Shown here: positions 29,946 to 40,908 of the stretch, one piece after another | Layout of the letters: the number at the start of each line of letters is the position of its first letter | Numbering within the stretch: the first letter of the stretch is position 1 | Source of the DNA: Cedecea neteri | GTDB taxonomy: Bacteria > Pseudomonadota > Gammaproteobacteria > Enterobacterales > Enterobacteriaceae | DNA: 64,000 nucleotides | Reading direction: 5' to 3' | Assembly: GCF_000758305.1 (NCBI RefSeq) | Contig: NZ_CP009458.1 | Coordinates: 1,178,001 to 1,242,000 of the forward strand | Translations under genes and position numbers: made by a program | Notes under the pieces: model-generated | What the model was told of the DNA's origin: nothing | The model's input: the letters and a program-made list of their open reading frames with translations, nothing else | Database searches by the model: none

Positions 29946-30245
29946 TCAAGAAAATGAGCGTTTTCGCGCTAAAAAATGAGCGGTGCTTCATGTGAACGCA
30001 GGGGGAATTACGCGTTTTGTTAACGTGTTTTTTAACAATTCGAATCGACCGTGAACCCTGGCTTTCAGCATAGGCTGAAAAACGTCATGTTACGCAAAGA
30101 GCGCGGTAAGCCGCTGGACACGGGCATCCGGGCTACTTACAATCGAGTTACGCTACGTGTTGCGCATACGTTCATAAAGGCGTCGCCGAAGAATCGGGAC
30201 GAGGATAGCCATCCATCAACGCCTTGCCATTCAGGAGAGTTCGAA
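29946..30245. other. Intergenic spacer upstream of zapB
   Basis: No gene is visible between the glpF control region and zapB. It holds an inverted repeat TTGTTAA (30017-30023) / TTAACAA (30032-30038), and the zapB ribosome-binding site CAGGAGAG at about 30231-30238. An in-frame upstream extension of zapB back to 30051 lacks any family similarity and is not coding. Confidence 0.6.
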
Positions 30246-30485
30246 ATGTCATTTGAAGTGTTTGAGAAACTGGAAGCAAAAGTTCAGCAGGCGGTTGACA
30301 CGATTACGTTGTTACAGATGGAAATCGAAGAGCTGAAAGAGAAAAATAACGGTCTGGCTCAGGAAGTTCAGCAGGCACAAAGCAACCATGAAGAGCTGGT
30401 GCGTGAAAACAGCAGCCTGAAAGAACAACAGCATGTCTGGCAGGAGCGTTTGCACGCGCTGCTGGGCAAAATGGAAGAAGTGTAA
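30246..30485 (+). CDS. zapB: Cell division factor ZapB
   Basis: A 79-residue, highly acidic, all-helical protein that is one continuous coiled coil. Heptad segments such as '[19 protein letters not shown]' and '[15 protein letters not shown]' match E. coli ZapB. It binds ZapA at the Z ring and links it to MatP/Ter. The ATG at 30246 is preceded by AGGAG at optimal distance. It is convergent with rraA across a bidirectional terminator. Confidence 0.96.
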   Translation: MSFEVFEKLEAKVQQAVDTITLLQMEIEELKEKNNGLAQEVQQAQSNHEELVRENSSLKEQQHVWQERLHALLGKMEEV

Positions 30486-30505
30486 TTCCGCTTCCGACAA
30501 AACAG

Positions 30506-30530
30506 AACGGGCGCCTCAGGCGCCCGTTTT
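30506..30530. terminator. Terminator between zapB and rraA
   Basis: AACGGGCGCC (30506-30515) and GGCGCCCGTT form a 10-bp stem with a 3-nt loop, followed by T4 on plus. It ends zapB. The minus side has a less uniform T tract for rraA. Confidence 0.9.
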
Positions 30531-30547
30531 ACTATCTACCGGCTGGA

Positions 30548-31033
30548 TTATTCAATATCCAGCGGGTCTTCGGAGAGAATGATGCCGGTGTTGTCGGCAT
30601 ACAGATGATCGCCGGAGAAGAAGGTCACGCCACCAAAATTGACGCGCACATCGCTTTCGCCAATGCCTTCTCCCGCGGAGCCAGCCGGGATAGCGGCAAT
30701 CGCCTGAATGCCAATATCCAGCTCTTCCAGATCGTCCACCTGACGCACCGCGCCATAAACCACAATGCCTTCCCACTCGTTTTGCAGCGCAAGACGAGCC
30801 AGTTCCGCATCAATCAGCGCGCGACGTACCGAACCACCGCCGTCTACCAGCAGGACTCGACCACGGCCATTCTCTTCGAGCAGATCGTACAGCAACCCGT
30901 TGTCCTCGAAACATTTCACCGTGATGATTTGCCCACCAAATGACGAGCGGCCACCAAAGTTAGAGAACAACGGCTCAACGACGTTGACCTCTTCCTGGTA
31001 GATGTCACAAAGCTCAGAAGTATCGTATTTCAT
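30548..31033 (-). CDS. rraA: Ribonuclease E activity regulator RraA
   Basis: A 161-residue protein of the RraA/MenG-like fold matching E. coli in length. Typical segments are '[20 protein letters not shown]', '[17 protein letters not shown]' and '[17 protein letters not shown]'. RraA binds RNase E and inhibits its cleavage of mRNAs. The ATG at 31033 was chosen over one 15 bp upstream to match the family start. It lies 95 bp downstream of menA on the same strand. Confidence 0.96.
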   Translation of the reverse strand: MKYDTSELCDIYQEEVNVVEPLFSNFGGRSSFGGQIITVKCFEDNGLLYDLLEENGRGRVLLVDGGGSVRRALIDAELARLALQNEWEGIVVYGAVRQVDDLEELDIGIQAIAAIPAGSAGEGIGESDVRVNFGGVTFFSGDHLYADNTGIILSEDPLDIE

Positions 31034-31128
31034 AGGATTAAGGTTCATTTGCTGCAGGAGTTGTCAGTATATCGCGTTCTGTTAACTGTTGGCAAAATCA
31101 TCAATTGTTAATTGATATTTGTCAGTCA

Positions 31129-32055
31129 TCACGCGACGGTACTGAGGACGACGCCCAGAGCAAACAGCAGATTTGTCAGCAACGCGGCTTTGACGGTGCG
31201 TTCCAGCATCGGGCGCATCGCCACGGGATCTTGCTCCCGCAGGACATAGGCAGCCTGCTTGAGCAGAAGCGGCGCAGCCAGAACAAACAGCCATCCCCAC
31301 AGGCTCTTGAGCCAGATAAGGTTAAACAGGGCGAGGCAGGCCAAAGAACCGATCAGCAGAGCGGCATGATAACGGCGTGCAACAGTGGGGCCCAGGCGCA
31401 CGGCGAGCGTACTTTTACCGTTTTCACGGTCACTGTCGATATCACGTAGGTTATTGATATTCAGTACGGCCGTTGCGAGCAGACCGCAAGCGGTAGCGGG
31501 CAGAATAACCAGCGGTGCGAGTGAATGAGCCTGCAGGTACCAGGTCCCTGCGACGCTAATCCAGCCGAAGAACACCAGCACAGAAATATCCCCCAGCCCC
31601 ATATAACCGTAAGGGCGGGTGCCGACGGTGTAGGTAATGGCGGCGACGATAGACATTACGCCAAGCAGCAGGAAGCCCATGAAATCAGCAAAAGTGTGAC
31701 AGGCGAGGGCGACCAGCGACAGGCCCGACAGACAAATGAGGATGACGGTGATGACCAGCGCACGTCTCATCTGCGCCTGAGTAATCATCCCTTTCTGCAT
31801 CCCACGCAGCGGCCCAATGCGATCCTCTTTATCGCTGCCTTTAACCGCATCGCCGTAGTCATTGGCGAGATTGGACAGGATTTGCAAGAGGCCGGCGGTC
31901 AACAGCGCCAGCAGCGCCACGGCGGGGTCAAATACGCCTTGCCAGTAGGCCAGGGCTGAACCGCAGACGATTGAAGCAAACGCCAGAGGCAGCGTGCGTG
32001 GGCGAAGGCTTTCCAGCCAGGCCTGGGTGACACTTGTAGATTGCGAATCGCTCAT
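31129..32055 (-). CDS. menA: 1,4-dihydroxy-2-naphthoate polyprenyltransferase MenA
   Basis: A 308-residue UbiA-superfamily membrane enzyme with about nine transmembrane helices. It attaches the octaprenyl chain to 1,4-dihydroxy-2-naphthoate to make demethylmenaquinone. The first Asp-rich motif is in 'NLANDYGDAVKGSDKEDR' at about residues 63-80, and the second in 'NNLRDIDSDRENGK' at about 195-208. It lies 77 bp downstream of hslU, behind a strong terminator, so it probably has its own promoter. Confidence 0.96.
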   Translation of the reverse strand: MSDSQSTSVTQAWLESLRPRTLPLAFASIVCGSALAYWQGVFDPAVALLALLTAGLLQILSNLANDYGDAVKGSDKEDRIGPLRGMQKGMITQAQMRRALVITVILICLSGLSLVALACHTFADFMGFLLLGVMSIVAAITYTVGTRPYGYMGLGDISVLVFFGWISVAGTWYLQAHSLAPLVILPATACGLLATAVLNINNLRDIDSDRENGKSTLAVRLGPTVARRYHAALLIGSLACLALFNLIWLKSLWGWLFVLAAPLLLKQAAYVLREQDPVAMRPMLERTVKAALLTNLLFALGVVLSTVA

Positions 32056-32076
32056 TATTTGGTTGCCAGTTTAGAT

Positions 32077-32104
32077 AAAAAAATGGAGGGCATAAGCCCT
32101 CCAT
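32077..32104 (-). terminator. hslVU terminator
   Basis: On the minus strand ATGGAGGGC pairs with GCCCTCCAT around a 4-nt loop and is followed by T7. It lies 29 bp after the hslU stop and overlaps the menA upstream region. Confidence 0.93.
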
Positions 32105-32132
32105 TTCAAATGAAGAAAATGCGTTAGCCGGA

Positions 32133-33467
32133 TTATAGGATAAAACGGCTCAGGTCTTCATCTGCAACCAACTCATCCAGATGTTTGCCGACGTATTCGG
32201 CATCGATCAGAATGGACTGGCCATCTAACTCGCTGGCGTCATAGGAGATATCTTCCATCAGACGTTCAAGGACGGTGTGAAGGCGACGAGCACCGATGTT
32301 TTCGGTTGATTCGTTCACCTGCCAGGCCGCCTGAGCAATACGACGGATACCGTCCTCGGTAAAGTCGATGTTCACGCCTTCGGTTGCCATCAGCGCTTTG
32401 TACTGTACGGTCACGGAAGCGTTAGGTTCGGTCAGGATGCGCTCGAAATCGTCCACGGTCAGCGCCTGCAGCTCAACGCGGATAGGCAAACGCCCCTGCA
32501 GCTCAGGAATCAGGTCTGACGGGCTGGCAACCTGGAATGCGCCGGAAGCGATGAACAGGATGTGGTCAGTTTTCACCATGCCGTGCTTGGTGGATACGGT
32601 GCAGCCTTCTACCAGTGGCAGCAGGTCACGCTGTACGCCTTCGCGGGAGACATCCGGGCCGGAGCTGTTGCCGCCGCGTTTACAAATTTTGTCGATTTCG
32701 TCGATAAACACGATCCCGTGCTGCTCAACCGCGTCGATGGCGTCCTGCTTCAGCTCTTCCGGGTTCACCAGCTTCGCCGCTTCTTCTTCCACCAGCAGCT
32801 TCATCGCATCTTTGATTTTCAGCTTACGTGGTTTCTGCTTTTGGCCGCCGAGGTTCTGGAACATGGACTGCAGTTGACTGGTCATCTCTTCCATGCCAGG
32901 AGGTGCCATGATTTCTACGCCCATCGGCGCAGCGGCGAGATCGATTTCGATCTCTTTATCATCCAGTTGCCCTTCGCGCAGTTTCTTGCGGAACGACTGG
33001 CGAGCTGCAGAAGGTTCCTGCTGGGCTTCCGCCTGGCCCCAGTTGTTCTTCGCCGGCGGGATCAGCACGTCGAGAATGCGCTCTTCGGCCATCTCTTCAG
33101 CGCGGTAGCGGTTCTTCTCGATAGACTGCATGCGTACCATTTTGACTGCGGCATCGGTCAGATCGCGGATAATAGAATCCACCTCTTTACCCACATAGCC
33201 GACTTCGGTGAATTTGGTCGCTTCAACTTTGATGAACGGCGCATTGGCCAGTTTTGCCAGGCGGCGGGCAATTTCGGTTTTACCCACGCCGGTCGGGCCG
33301 ATCATCAGAATGTTTTTAGGGGTAACTTCATGGCGCAGCTCTTCATCAAGCTGCATACGGCGCCAGCGGTTACGTAAGGCGATAGCGACGGAGCGCTTAG
33401 CGTTGTCCTGGCCGATAATGTGTTTATTCAGCTCGCTAACAATTTCGCGTGGGGTCATTTCAGACAT
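32133..33467 (-). CDS. hslU: HslU, ATPase subunit of the HslUV protease
   Basis: A 444-residue AAA+ unfoldase (E. coli 443). Walker A is '[16 protein letters not shown]' (about residues 58-73), Walker B is '[10 protein letters not shown]', and the pore-loop motif is in '[18 protein letters not shown]'. The intermediate domain covers about 110-240. The C-terminal tail ends 'LSRFIL', which docks into HslV. It is 9 bp downstream of hslV in a heat-shock operon. Confidence 0.98.
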   Translation of the reverse strand: MSEMTPREIVSELNKHIIGQDNAKRSVAIALRNRWRRMQLDEELRHEVTPKNILMIGPTGVGKTEIARRLAKLANAPFIKVEATKFTEVGYVGKEVDSIIRDLTDAAVKMVRMQSIEKNRYRAEEMAEERILDVLIPPAKNNWGQAEAQQEPSAARQSFRKKLREGQLDDKEIEIDLAAAPMGVEIMAPPGMEEMTSQLQSMFQNLGGQKQKPRKLKIKDAMKLLVEEEAAKLVNPEELKQDAIDAVEQHGIVFIDEIDKICKRGGNSSGPDVSREGVQRDLLPLVEGCTVSTKHGMVKTDHILFIASGAFQVASPSDLIPELQGRLPIRVELQALTVDDFERILTEPNASVTVQYKALMATEGVNIDFTEDGIRRIAQAAWQVNESTENIGARRLHTVLERLMEDISYDASELDGQSILIDAEYVGKHLDELVADEDLSRFIL

Positions 33468-33476
33468 GGGAGATCC

Positions 33477-34007
33477 TTACGCTTTAGACGGTAATTCTTC
33501 GATGGTATGGAAGTGGTTGGTATAAACGCAGATATCACCTGCAATATCCAACGCTTTCACAGCGATATCGCGCGCGCCCATTTCGGTATTTTCCAGAAGG
33601 GCACGGGCTGCGGCCTGGGCGTACGGGCCGCCGGAGCCAATGGCAATCAGATCGTTTTCAGGCTGGATGACATCGCCGTTACCGGTGATGATCAGCGACG
33701 CGCTTTCGTCGGCCACGGCCAGCAGCGCCTCAAGCTTGCGCAGCATGCGATCGGTACGCCAGTCCTTCGCCAGCTCAACAGCGGCTTTCACCAGGTGACC
33801 CTGATGCATTTCCAGCTTGCGCTCAAACAATTCGAACAGCGTGAAGGCATCCGCAGTGCCGCCGGCAAAGCCTGCGATCACTTTATCGTTGTACAGGCGA
33901 CGTACTTTTTTGACGTTACCTTTCATGACGGTATTACCCAGCGTGGCCTGGCCATCGCCGGCAATAACCACATGGCCGTTACGACGTACACTTACTATTG
34001 TTGTCAC
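33477..34007 (-). CDS. hslV: HslV, peptidase subunit of the HslUV protease
   Basis: A 176-residue Ntn-hydrolase, the bacterial proteasome-like peptidase. After removal of Met1, the second residue (Thr) becomes the N-terminal nucleophile; the start [20 protein letters not shown] is the family signature. '[20 protein letters not shown]' is also typical. It forms a double hexamer with HslU. Transcription is expected from the sigma-32 promoter at 34073-34100. Confidence 0.98.
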   Translation of the reverse strand: MTTIVSVRRNGHVVIAGDGQATLGNTVMKGNVKKVRRLYNDKVIAGFAGGTADAFTLFELFERKLEMHQGHLVKAAVELAKDWRTDRMLRKLEALLAVADESASLIITGNGDVIQPENDLIAIGSGGPYAQAAARALLENTEMGARDIAVKALDIAGDICVYTNHFHTIEELPSKA

Positions 34008-34039
34008 GATCGGACCCCTTTTGCATCAGCTAAACAGGA

Positions 34040-34060
34040 GCCCTGCGCGGTGCGCAGGGC
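34040..34060 (-). promoter_or_regulatory. GC-rich stem-loop in the hslVU 5' UTR
   Basis: GCCCTGCGC and GCGCAGGGC form a perfect 9-bp stem with a 3-nt loop just downstream of the sigma-32 promoter. No T tract follows on the minus strand, so it is not a terminator. A 5' UTR inverted repeat that stabilises hslVU mRNA is known in E. coli; this is the likely equivalent. Confidence 0.7.
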
Positions 34061-34072
34061 CTAATGCCATTA

Positions 34073-34100
34073 TAAATGGGGGGCAATTTTGGGGTTTCAA
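34073..34100 (-). promoter_or_regulatory. Sigma-32 heat-shock promoter of hslVU
   Basis: On the minus strand, -35 TTGAAA (34095-34100) and -10 CCCCATTTA (34073-34081) are separated by 13 bp, matching the sigma-32 consensus CTTGAA-N13-15-CCCCAT. The -35 element overlaps the ftsN stop codon (34097-34099). The hslV ATG lies about 65 bp downstream. Confidence 0.88.
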
Positions 34101-35140
34101 CCCCCGGCAGCAAGACGAATACAGCTGGTATGTCCAGCCATCTTCAGCCGATTGATGGTGCCATCGGCATTGTCTTTACCTTTGATTGGCCCAATGACGA
34201 CGCGGTTCCAGCCGTTATTGGTGGTAATGCGGGAATCAAAGCCTTCAAACGCCAGCTGAGCGCGAACGGTTTCCGCCTGCTCGCTGCCTTTAAACGAACC
34301 ACACTGCACCATCCAGCGTTTTTCGTCTTTTTTCTCCTGAGCAGCAGGAGCCTGCTTAGCCACTTCTGGCTCACGCGTAATTGGCGCTGGCTGCACTTCA
34401 CGCTGAACCGGTTTGGTTTGCTGTGGCGCTTTTTGCTGGCTGTGCGGTGGCGTTTGCAGCAGGTCCTGATAAGGCTGCTGATTATTTGCCGTAGAGGTTT
34501 TCGGCTGTTGCTGCTGCACGGTTTTTGGCTGCTGATAAGGCTGCGTGGTTTGCTGCGTATTGCGCGGCTGCTGGTATGGCTGCTCGGCTACACGCTGCTG
34601 TGCCCGTGGCTGCTGCGTTTGCGTATTCCACTGCTGCTGTTGTACAGGTTGAGTTTGCTGGACAATCTGTTTCTGGCGCTGCAGCGTTTGCTGGCGCTGG
34701 GCAGGGGTTTGCTCATTCCATGGGACTTCATTCAGCTGCGTTGGCTGCTGGCGCATATCCGCCTGCATTTGTTCCAGCAACTGACGCTGTTCGTTGGTCA
34801 GCTGGCTTTGGTTCATGACTTCGCCGCCGGCGGTAGGTTCGGTAGGCGCACGGACGCCGGGCTGGCGGTTTTCCAGCTCTTTAATATAACGCCAGCGCTC
34901 TTCCGGTTTTGGCGGCAAACCATTGCCGGTCACTTTGTGGCCAGGGAGCGCGTCAATCTCTTCTTTCTTATGGTGAGTAATAAAGTAAAGAGCACCGACA
35001 AAGGCCACCACGACTGCGGCCGCAATGGCAACCATCGTCGGAGAGACGGAGGGCAGACTACGTTGCTTTTTGCGGGGTGTACTTTTTTTGCGCCGCGTCC
35101 CTGCCGATTGCCCGCGGCTTACATAATCTCGTTGTGCCAC
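34097..35140 (-). CDS. ftsN: Cell division protein FtsN
   Basis: A 347-residue bitopic protein (E. coli 319). A short cytoplasmic basic tail is followed by one transmembrane helix (about 33-54), a periplasmic linker that is very rich in Gln, Pro and Thr (about 100-265), and a C-terminal SPOR domain (about 270-347) starting 'KRWMVQCGSF'. Two Cys in the SPOR domain (in 'VQCGSF' and 'TSCIRL') match the disulfide pair of E. coli FtsN. It triggers septal peptidoglycan synthesis through FtsA and FtsQLB. The extra length is in the Gln-rich linker. It lies 89 bp downstream of cytR. Confidence 0.95.
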   Translation of the reverse strand: MAQRDYVSRGQSAGTRRKKSTPRKKQRSLPSVSPTMVAIAAAVVVAFVGALYFITHHKKEEIDALPGHKVTGNGLPPKPEERWRYIKELENRQPGVRAPTEPTAGGEVMNQSQLTNEQRQLLEQMQADMRQQPTQLNEVPWNEQTPAQRQQTLQRQKQIVQQTQPVQQQQWNTQTQQPRAQQRVAEQPYQQPRNTQQTTQPYQQPKTVQQQQPKTSTANNQQPYQDLLQTPPHSQQKAPQQTKPVQREVQPAPITREPEVAKQAPAAQEKKDEKRWMVQCGSFKGSEQAETVRAQLAFEGFDSRITTNNGWNRVVIGPIKGKDNADGTINRLKMAGHTSCIRLAAGG

Positions 35141-35229
35141 TATCGTTTCGCTGTCTTTATTCGTTTATCAGTCCGCCATGTTACTTAAGGGGCGGGGCTT
35201 TGACCAGTTTATGCAGTCTTAAAAACGGC

Positions 35230-36264
35230 TCAATTTCTGCTGCCGGGCGCGGCGGTGCTGCCTCGCTCAATAAGATCGCAGTCCAGCAGGCGTGAACCGC
35301 TGTTAACGTTTTGGCCGTTCATGTTGTCCAGCAATAGCAGCATAGCTTCCTTACCAATATCGAAACGGGGTTGCGCGACGGTGGTGAGGGGCGGGTCACA
35401 GAACTGCGACAGGGCAATGTCGTCGAAGCCCATAATCGATAAATCTTCCGGCACTTTAAGCCCGCTGCGTTTCGCCTGAGAAAGCGCACCCAGCGCCATT
35501 ACGTCACTATGGCAGAAAATAGCCGTTGGGGGTTCGGGCAGAGCAATAAGCTGTGCCAGCGCTGTGGCGCCTGCTTCATAGGTAAAATCGCCGCGCGCAA
35601 TATAGTGAGGGTCGACGACGATGCCGTTGCGGCGAAGCGCCTGAACGTATCCCTGTAAGCGATAATGGCAAAGCGGCATTTCTTCAGGCCCGGCAATACA
35701 GGCGATGCGCTGATGCCCCAGCTCTTGCAGATAGTAAACGGCGTTAAAGGCGGCGGTCAGATTGTCGATATGCACCGTGGGCAGTTCCAGCTCAGGGGCA
35801 AACTCATTGGCCATGACCATCGGCGGCAGATTGCGTTGCTCTTCTTTGCTGGCGTCAAACGGCAGGCGTGAGCCCAGCAGCAGCATGCCATCAATTTGTT
35901 TGGTGATGATCAGGTCGATGAAGGTTTTTTCCTGCTGATTTTGGTGGGCGCAATCGCCAATCAGCACGAGGTAGCCGTGTGAAGCTGCGGTGACTTCAAT
36001 CCCGCGAATGATTTCGCTGAAAAACGGATCGCAGATATCTGGCACGATGACCAGAATAGTGCGTGATTCGCTGCGCTTGATGTTACGCCCCAGAGAATGA
36101 GGCAAATACCCCACTTCAATCGCCGCCTGTTCTACGCGATTACGGGTGCTTTGTGAAACTTTGTCCGGGTTCATTAAGGCGCGGGATACCGTTGCAGTAG
36201 ACACTTTTGCCTGCACGGCGACATCTTTCATAGTGGCATTCACCACCGGTTTCTTGGGCTTCAC
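35230..36264 (-). CDS. cytR: LacI-family transcriptional repressor CytR
   Basis: A 344-residue repressor of nucleoside uptake and catabolism genes that acts with CRP. The N-terminal helix-turn-helix is 'TMKDVAVQAKVSTATVSRAL' at about residues 11-30, followed by the hinge 'GYLPHSLGRNIKR'. The remainder is a periplasmic-binding-protein-like effector domain that binds cytidine. Length is near E. coli (341). A 161 bp spacer separates it from priA upstream on the same strand. Confidence 0.95.
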   Translation of the reverse strand: MKPKKPVVNATMKDVAVQAKVSTATVSRALMNPDKVSQSTRNRVEQAAIEVGYLPHSLGRNIKRSESRTILVIVPDICDPFFSEIIRGIEVTAASHGYLVLIGDCAHQNQQEKTFIDLIITKQIDGMLLLGSRLPFDASKEEQRNLPPMVMANEFAPELELPTVHIDNLTAAFNAVYYLQELGHQRIACIAGPEEMPLCHYRLQGYVQALRRNGIVVDPHYIARGDFTYEAGATALAQLIALPEPPTAIFCHSDVMALGALSQAKRSGLKVPEDLSIMGFDDIALSQFCDPPLTTVAQPRFDIGKEAMLLLLDNMNGQNVNSGSRLLDCDLIERGSTAAPGSRN

Positions 36265-36425
36265 TTCTTCTCCTCACATGCACGCCGCTATCGTCAACAC
36301 TCCTGTGTGTCTGACAGTCATCACATTCTTAGCAGAAGTTGGCTGTAAGCGGTTACAAATTTTTCACAAGAAATGTGATGAGTATTAGATTTTTCGATCG
36401 GCTTCGCATAACCAGCCCGATTGTG

Positions 36426-38654
<2,229 letters not shown>

Positions 38655-38830
38655 TTAGTGTACACTGTGCGCTTGCAAAATTGCGGATCAGTTTGCACCG
38701 GGTGAGCAATTTCTGTATGATTCGCCGCCTTTGATGCGCAGTTTTGGTATCAAAAAACCTAATTTATTAACATCGCGTGGTGTCTGGCGTTAGGGCTGGA
38801 AGAGCGACGCGGCCTTTACCGAGGTTTACC

Positions 38831-39046
38831 ATGAAAAAAGATATCCATCCTAAATACGAAGAAATTACTGCAAACTGTTCTTGCGGTAATGTTATCAAGA
38901 TCCGCTCCACCGTAGGTCACGATCTGAACCTGGACGTATGTGGTCAGTGCCACCCGTTCTACACTGGTAAACAGCGTGATGTTGCTACCGGCGGCCGTGT
39001 TGATCGCTTCAACAAGCGCTTCAGCGTACCAGGCGCGAAAAAATAA
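38831..39046 (+). CDS. rpmE: 50S ribosomal protein L31 (zinc-binding form)
   Basis: A 71-residue protein (E. coli 70) with the zinc ligands Cys16, Cys18, Cys37 and Cys40 in 'CSCGN' and 'CGQCHPF', so it is the C+ type used under zinc sufficiency. The ATG at 38831 gives [20 protein letters not shown]; an in-frame start 54 bp upstream lies in the leader. The GC-rich leader at about 38777-38825 may form the structured element through which L31 autoregulates in E. coli. A strong terminator follows. Confidence 0.97.
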   Translation: MKKDIHPKYEEITANCSCGNVIKIRSTVGHDLNLDVCGQCHPFYTGKQRDVATGGRVDRFNKRFSVPGAKK

Positions 39047-39066
39047 GTTTCGCACTCTGGAAAGAG

Positions 39067-39091
39067 AAAGGCGCCTGAAGGCGCCTTTTTT
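39067..39091 (+). terminator. rpmE terminator
   Basis: AAAGGCGCC (39067-39075) and GGCGCCTTT (39080-39088) form a 9-bp stem with loop TGAA, followed by T6. Confidence 0.93.
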
Positions 39092-39116
39092 GTGTCTGTT
39101 ATCCGGTAAAGCAATG

Positions 39117-39140
39117 AGAAAAGGCGCCCGCAGACGCCTT
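39117..39140 (-). terminator. metJ terminator
   Basis: On the minus strand AAGGCG and CGCCTT form a 6-bp stem around an 8-nt loop, followed by TTTTCTC. It ends 12 bp after the metJ stop. Confidence 0.7.
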
Positions 39141-39151
39141 AACACCAGATC

Positions 39152-39469
39152 TTAATATTCCCACGTATCCGGATCGATCCCCAGTTCACGCATAATGACC
39201 TTAGCATCTTCCGGGATTTCATCGCTGCGCTCTTTACGCAGGTCAGCATCGTTCGGCAGCGGCTGGCCGGTGAAGGCGTGCAGAAAAGCCTCGCACAGCA
39301 ATTCACTGTTGGTCGCATGACGCAGGTTATTCACCTGGCGACGCGTGCGCTCGTCGGTGAGGATCTTCAACACTTTCAGAGGAATGGAAACCGTAATTTT
39401 CTTTACTTGTTCACTCTTCTTACCGTGCTCAGCGTAGGGGCTGATATATTCGCCGCTCCATTCAGCCAT
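39152..39469 (-). CDS. metJ: Methionine repressor MetJ
   Basis: A 105-residue ribbon-helix-helix repressor with S-adenosylmethionine as corepressor. The DNA-binding beta strand is '[20 protein letters not shown]' at about residues 21-40. The start [20 protein letters not shown] matches E. coli and fixes the ATG at 39469; an in-frame start 39 bp upstream is rejected. It is divergent from metB, and the operator at 39661-39684 controls at least metB and probably metJ. Confidence 0.97.
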   Translation of the reverse strand: MAEWSGEYISPYAEHGKKSEQVKKITVSIPLKVLKILTDERTRRQVNNLRHATNSELLCEAFLHAFTGQPLPNDADLRKERSDEIPEDAKVIMRELGIDPDTWEY

Positions 39470-39660
39470 GAGATACCTTAATCCTCTTAATCTATGAAAA
39501 CGTGCCAAAGCCGGGTAAATCCGCGGCGTTGACGATTATCTCTTGTAGTGTACAGCACAGGATAACCCTTTCCTGAGCGCGAAACTCAGACATATACACT
39601 CTAAAACGCATAATTTTAACGGCTATTTGCCTTTTGCTCAATCTATACGCAAAGAGGTTT

Positions 39661-39684
39661 AGATGTCCAGATGTATTGACGTCT
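39661..39684 (+). promoter_or_regulatory. MetJ operator (met boxes) upstream of metBL
   Basis: Three tandem 8-bp met boxes read AGATGTCC, AGATGTAT and TGACGTCT against the consensus AGACGTCT. Flanking 8-mers at 39653 and 39685 are weaker candidates. The array lies 62-85 bp before the metB ATG, in the metJ/metB divergent region. Confidence 0.88.
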
Positions 39685-39745
39685 ATACTGCGGTTGTTTA
39701 CTCTGAGGCCTGACTTTTATTCGACCAGCAAGGATCGGACATACA

Positions 39746-40906
39746 ATGACGCGTAAACAGGCAACCATCGCAGTTCGTAGCGGTTTGAATGATGACGAGC
39801 AATACGGCTGCGTCGTTCCACCTATCCACCTCTCCAGCACCTATAACTTTACCGGCTTTAATGAACCGCGTGCCCATGACTATTCACGCCGGGGTAACCC
39901 AACGCGCGACGTAGTACAGCGGGCGTTAGCGGAACTGGAAGGCGGTGCTGGGGCAGTCATGACCAATACCGGCATGTCGGCCATTCACCTGGTCACCACC
40001 GTATTCCTGAAACCTGGCGATCTGCTGGTGGCGCCTCACGACTGTTATGGGGGCAGCTACCGCCTGTTCGATAGTCTGGCAAAACGTGGGGCTTATCGCG
40101 TTTTATTCGTCGATCAGAACGATGAAGAAGCTTTAAACTCTGCGCTGGCTGAAAAACCAAAGCTGGTTCTGGTAGAAAGTCCAAGTAATCCGTTGTTGCG
40201 CGTCGTGGATATTGCGAAAATCTGTGCCGCAGCGCGTGAAGCGGGCGCAATCAGCGTGGTGGATAACACTTTCCTGAGCCCGGCACTGCAAAACCCGCTG
40301 GCGCTGGGGGCCGATCTGGTTCTGCACTCTTGCACCAAGTATCTCAACGGCCATTCGGACGTCGTTGCTGGCGTGGTGATTGCAAAAGATCCGGCCACGG
40401 TCACCGAACTGGCATGGTGGGCGAATAACATTGGCGTCACCGGTAGCGCATTTGACAGCTACCTGCTGTTGCGTGGCCTGCGCACTCTGTCGCCGCGTAT
40501 GGAAGTGGCTCAGCGTAATGCTCAGGCCATTGTTGAGTTTCTCAAGCAGCAACCGTTGGTGAAAAAGCTGTATCATCCTTCACTGCCGGAAAACCAGGGC
40601 CACGAGATTGCCGCCCGTCAGCAAAAAGGGTTTGGCGCAATGCTGAGCTTTGAGCTGGATGGTGACGAGCAAACGCTGCGTCGTTTCCTGGGGGCGCTGT
40701 CGCTGTTTACCCTTGCAGAATCGCTGGGGGGCGTGGAAAGTTTGATTTCTCACGCCGCAACCATGACCCATGCGGGCATGGCGCCGGAGGCACGAGCCGC
40801 TGCCGGTATTTCTGAGACGCTGCTACGCGTTTCAACAGGTATAGAAGATAGTGAAGATTTAATTGCCGATCTGGAAAATGCCTTCCGGGTCGCTGCCGAG
40901 GGGTAA
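39746..40906 (+). CDS. metB: Cystathionine gamma-synthase
   Basis: A 386-residue PLP enzyme of the Cys/Met metabolism family that condenses O-succinylhomoserine with cysteine to cystathionine. The PLP lysine is in 'LHSCTKYLNGHSDV', at about residue 198. 'SRRGNPTRD' and 'VDNTFLSP' are family motifs. Length equals E. coli MetB. metL starts 2 bp after its stop, and both are controlled from the MetJ operator upstream. Confidence 0.97.
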   Translation: MTRKQATIAVRSGLNDDEQYGCVVPPIHLSSTYNFTGFNEPRAHDYSRRGNPTRDVVQRALAELEGGAGAVMTNTGMSAIHLVTTVFLKPGDLLVAPHDCYGGSYRLFDSLAKRGAYRVLFVDQNDEEALNSALAEKPKLVLVESPSNPLLRVVDIAKICAAAREAGAISVVDNTFLSPALQNPLALGADLVLHSCTKYLNGHSDVVAGVVIAKDPATVTELAWWANNIGVTGSAFDSYLLLRGLRTLSPRMEVAQRNAQAIVEFLKQQPLVKKLYHPSLPENQGHEIAARQQKGFGAMLSFELDGDEQTLRRFLGALSLFTLAESLGGVESLISHAATMTHAGMAPEARAAAGISETLLRVSTGIEDSEDLIADLENAFRVAAEG

Positions 40907-40908
40907 GC

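Noticed and set aside
30051..30245. A 65-codon N-terminal extension of zapB
   Set aside because: The family protein starts at [15 protein letters not shown], and a good ribosome-binding site precedes that ATG. The extension is unlike ZapB.
34076..35188. A 370-codon plus-strand frame with runs of Leu and Arg opposite ftsN
   Set aside because: It is the antisense of the Gln-rich linker codons of ftsN (CAG read backwards gives CTG). The apparent membrane-like segments are an artefact.
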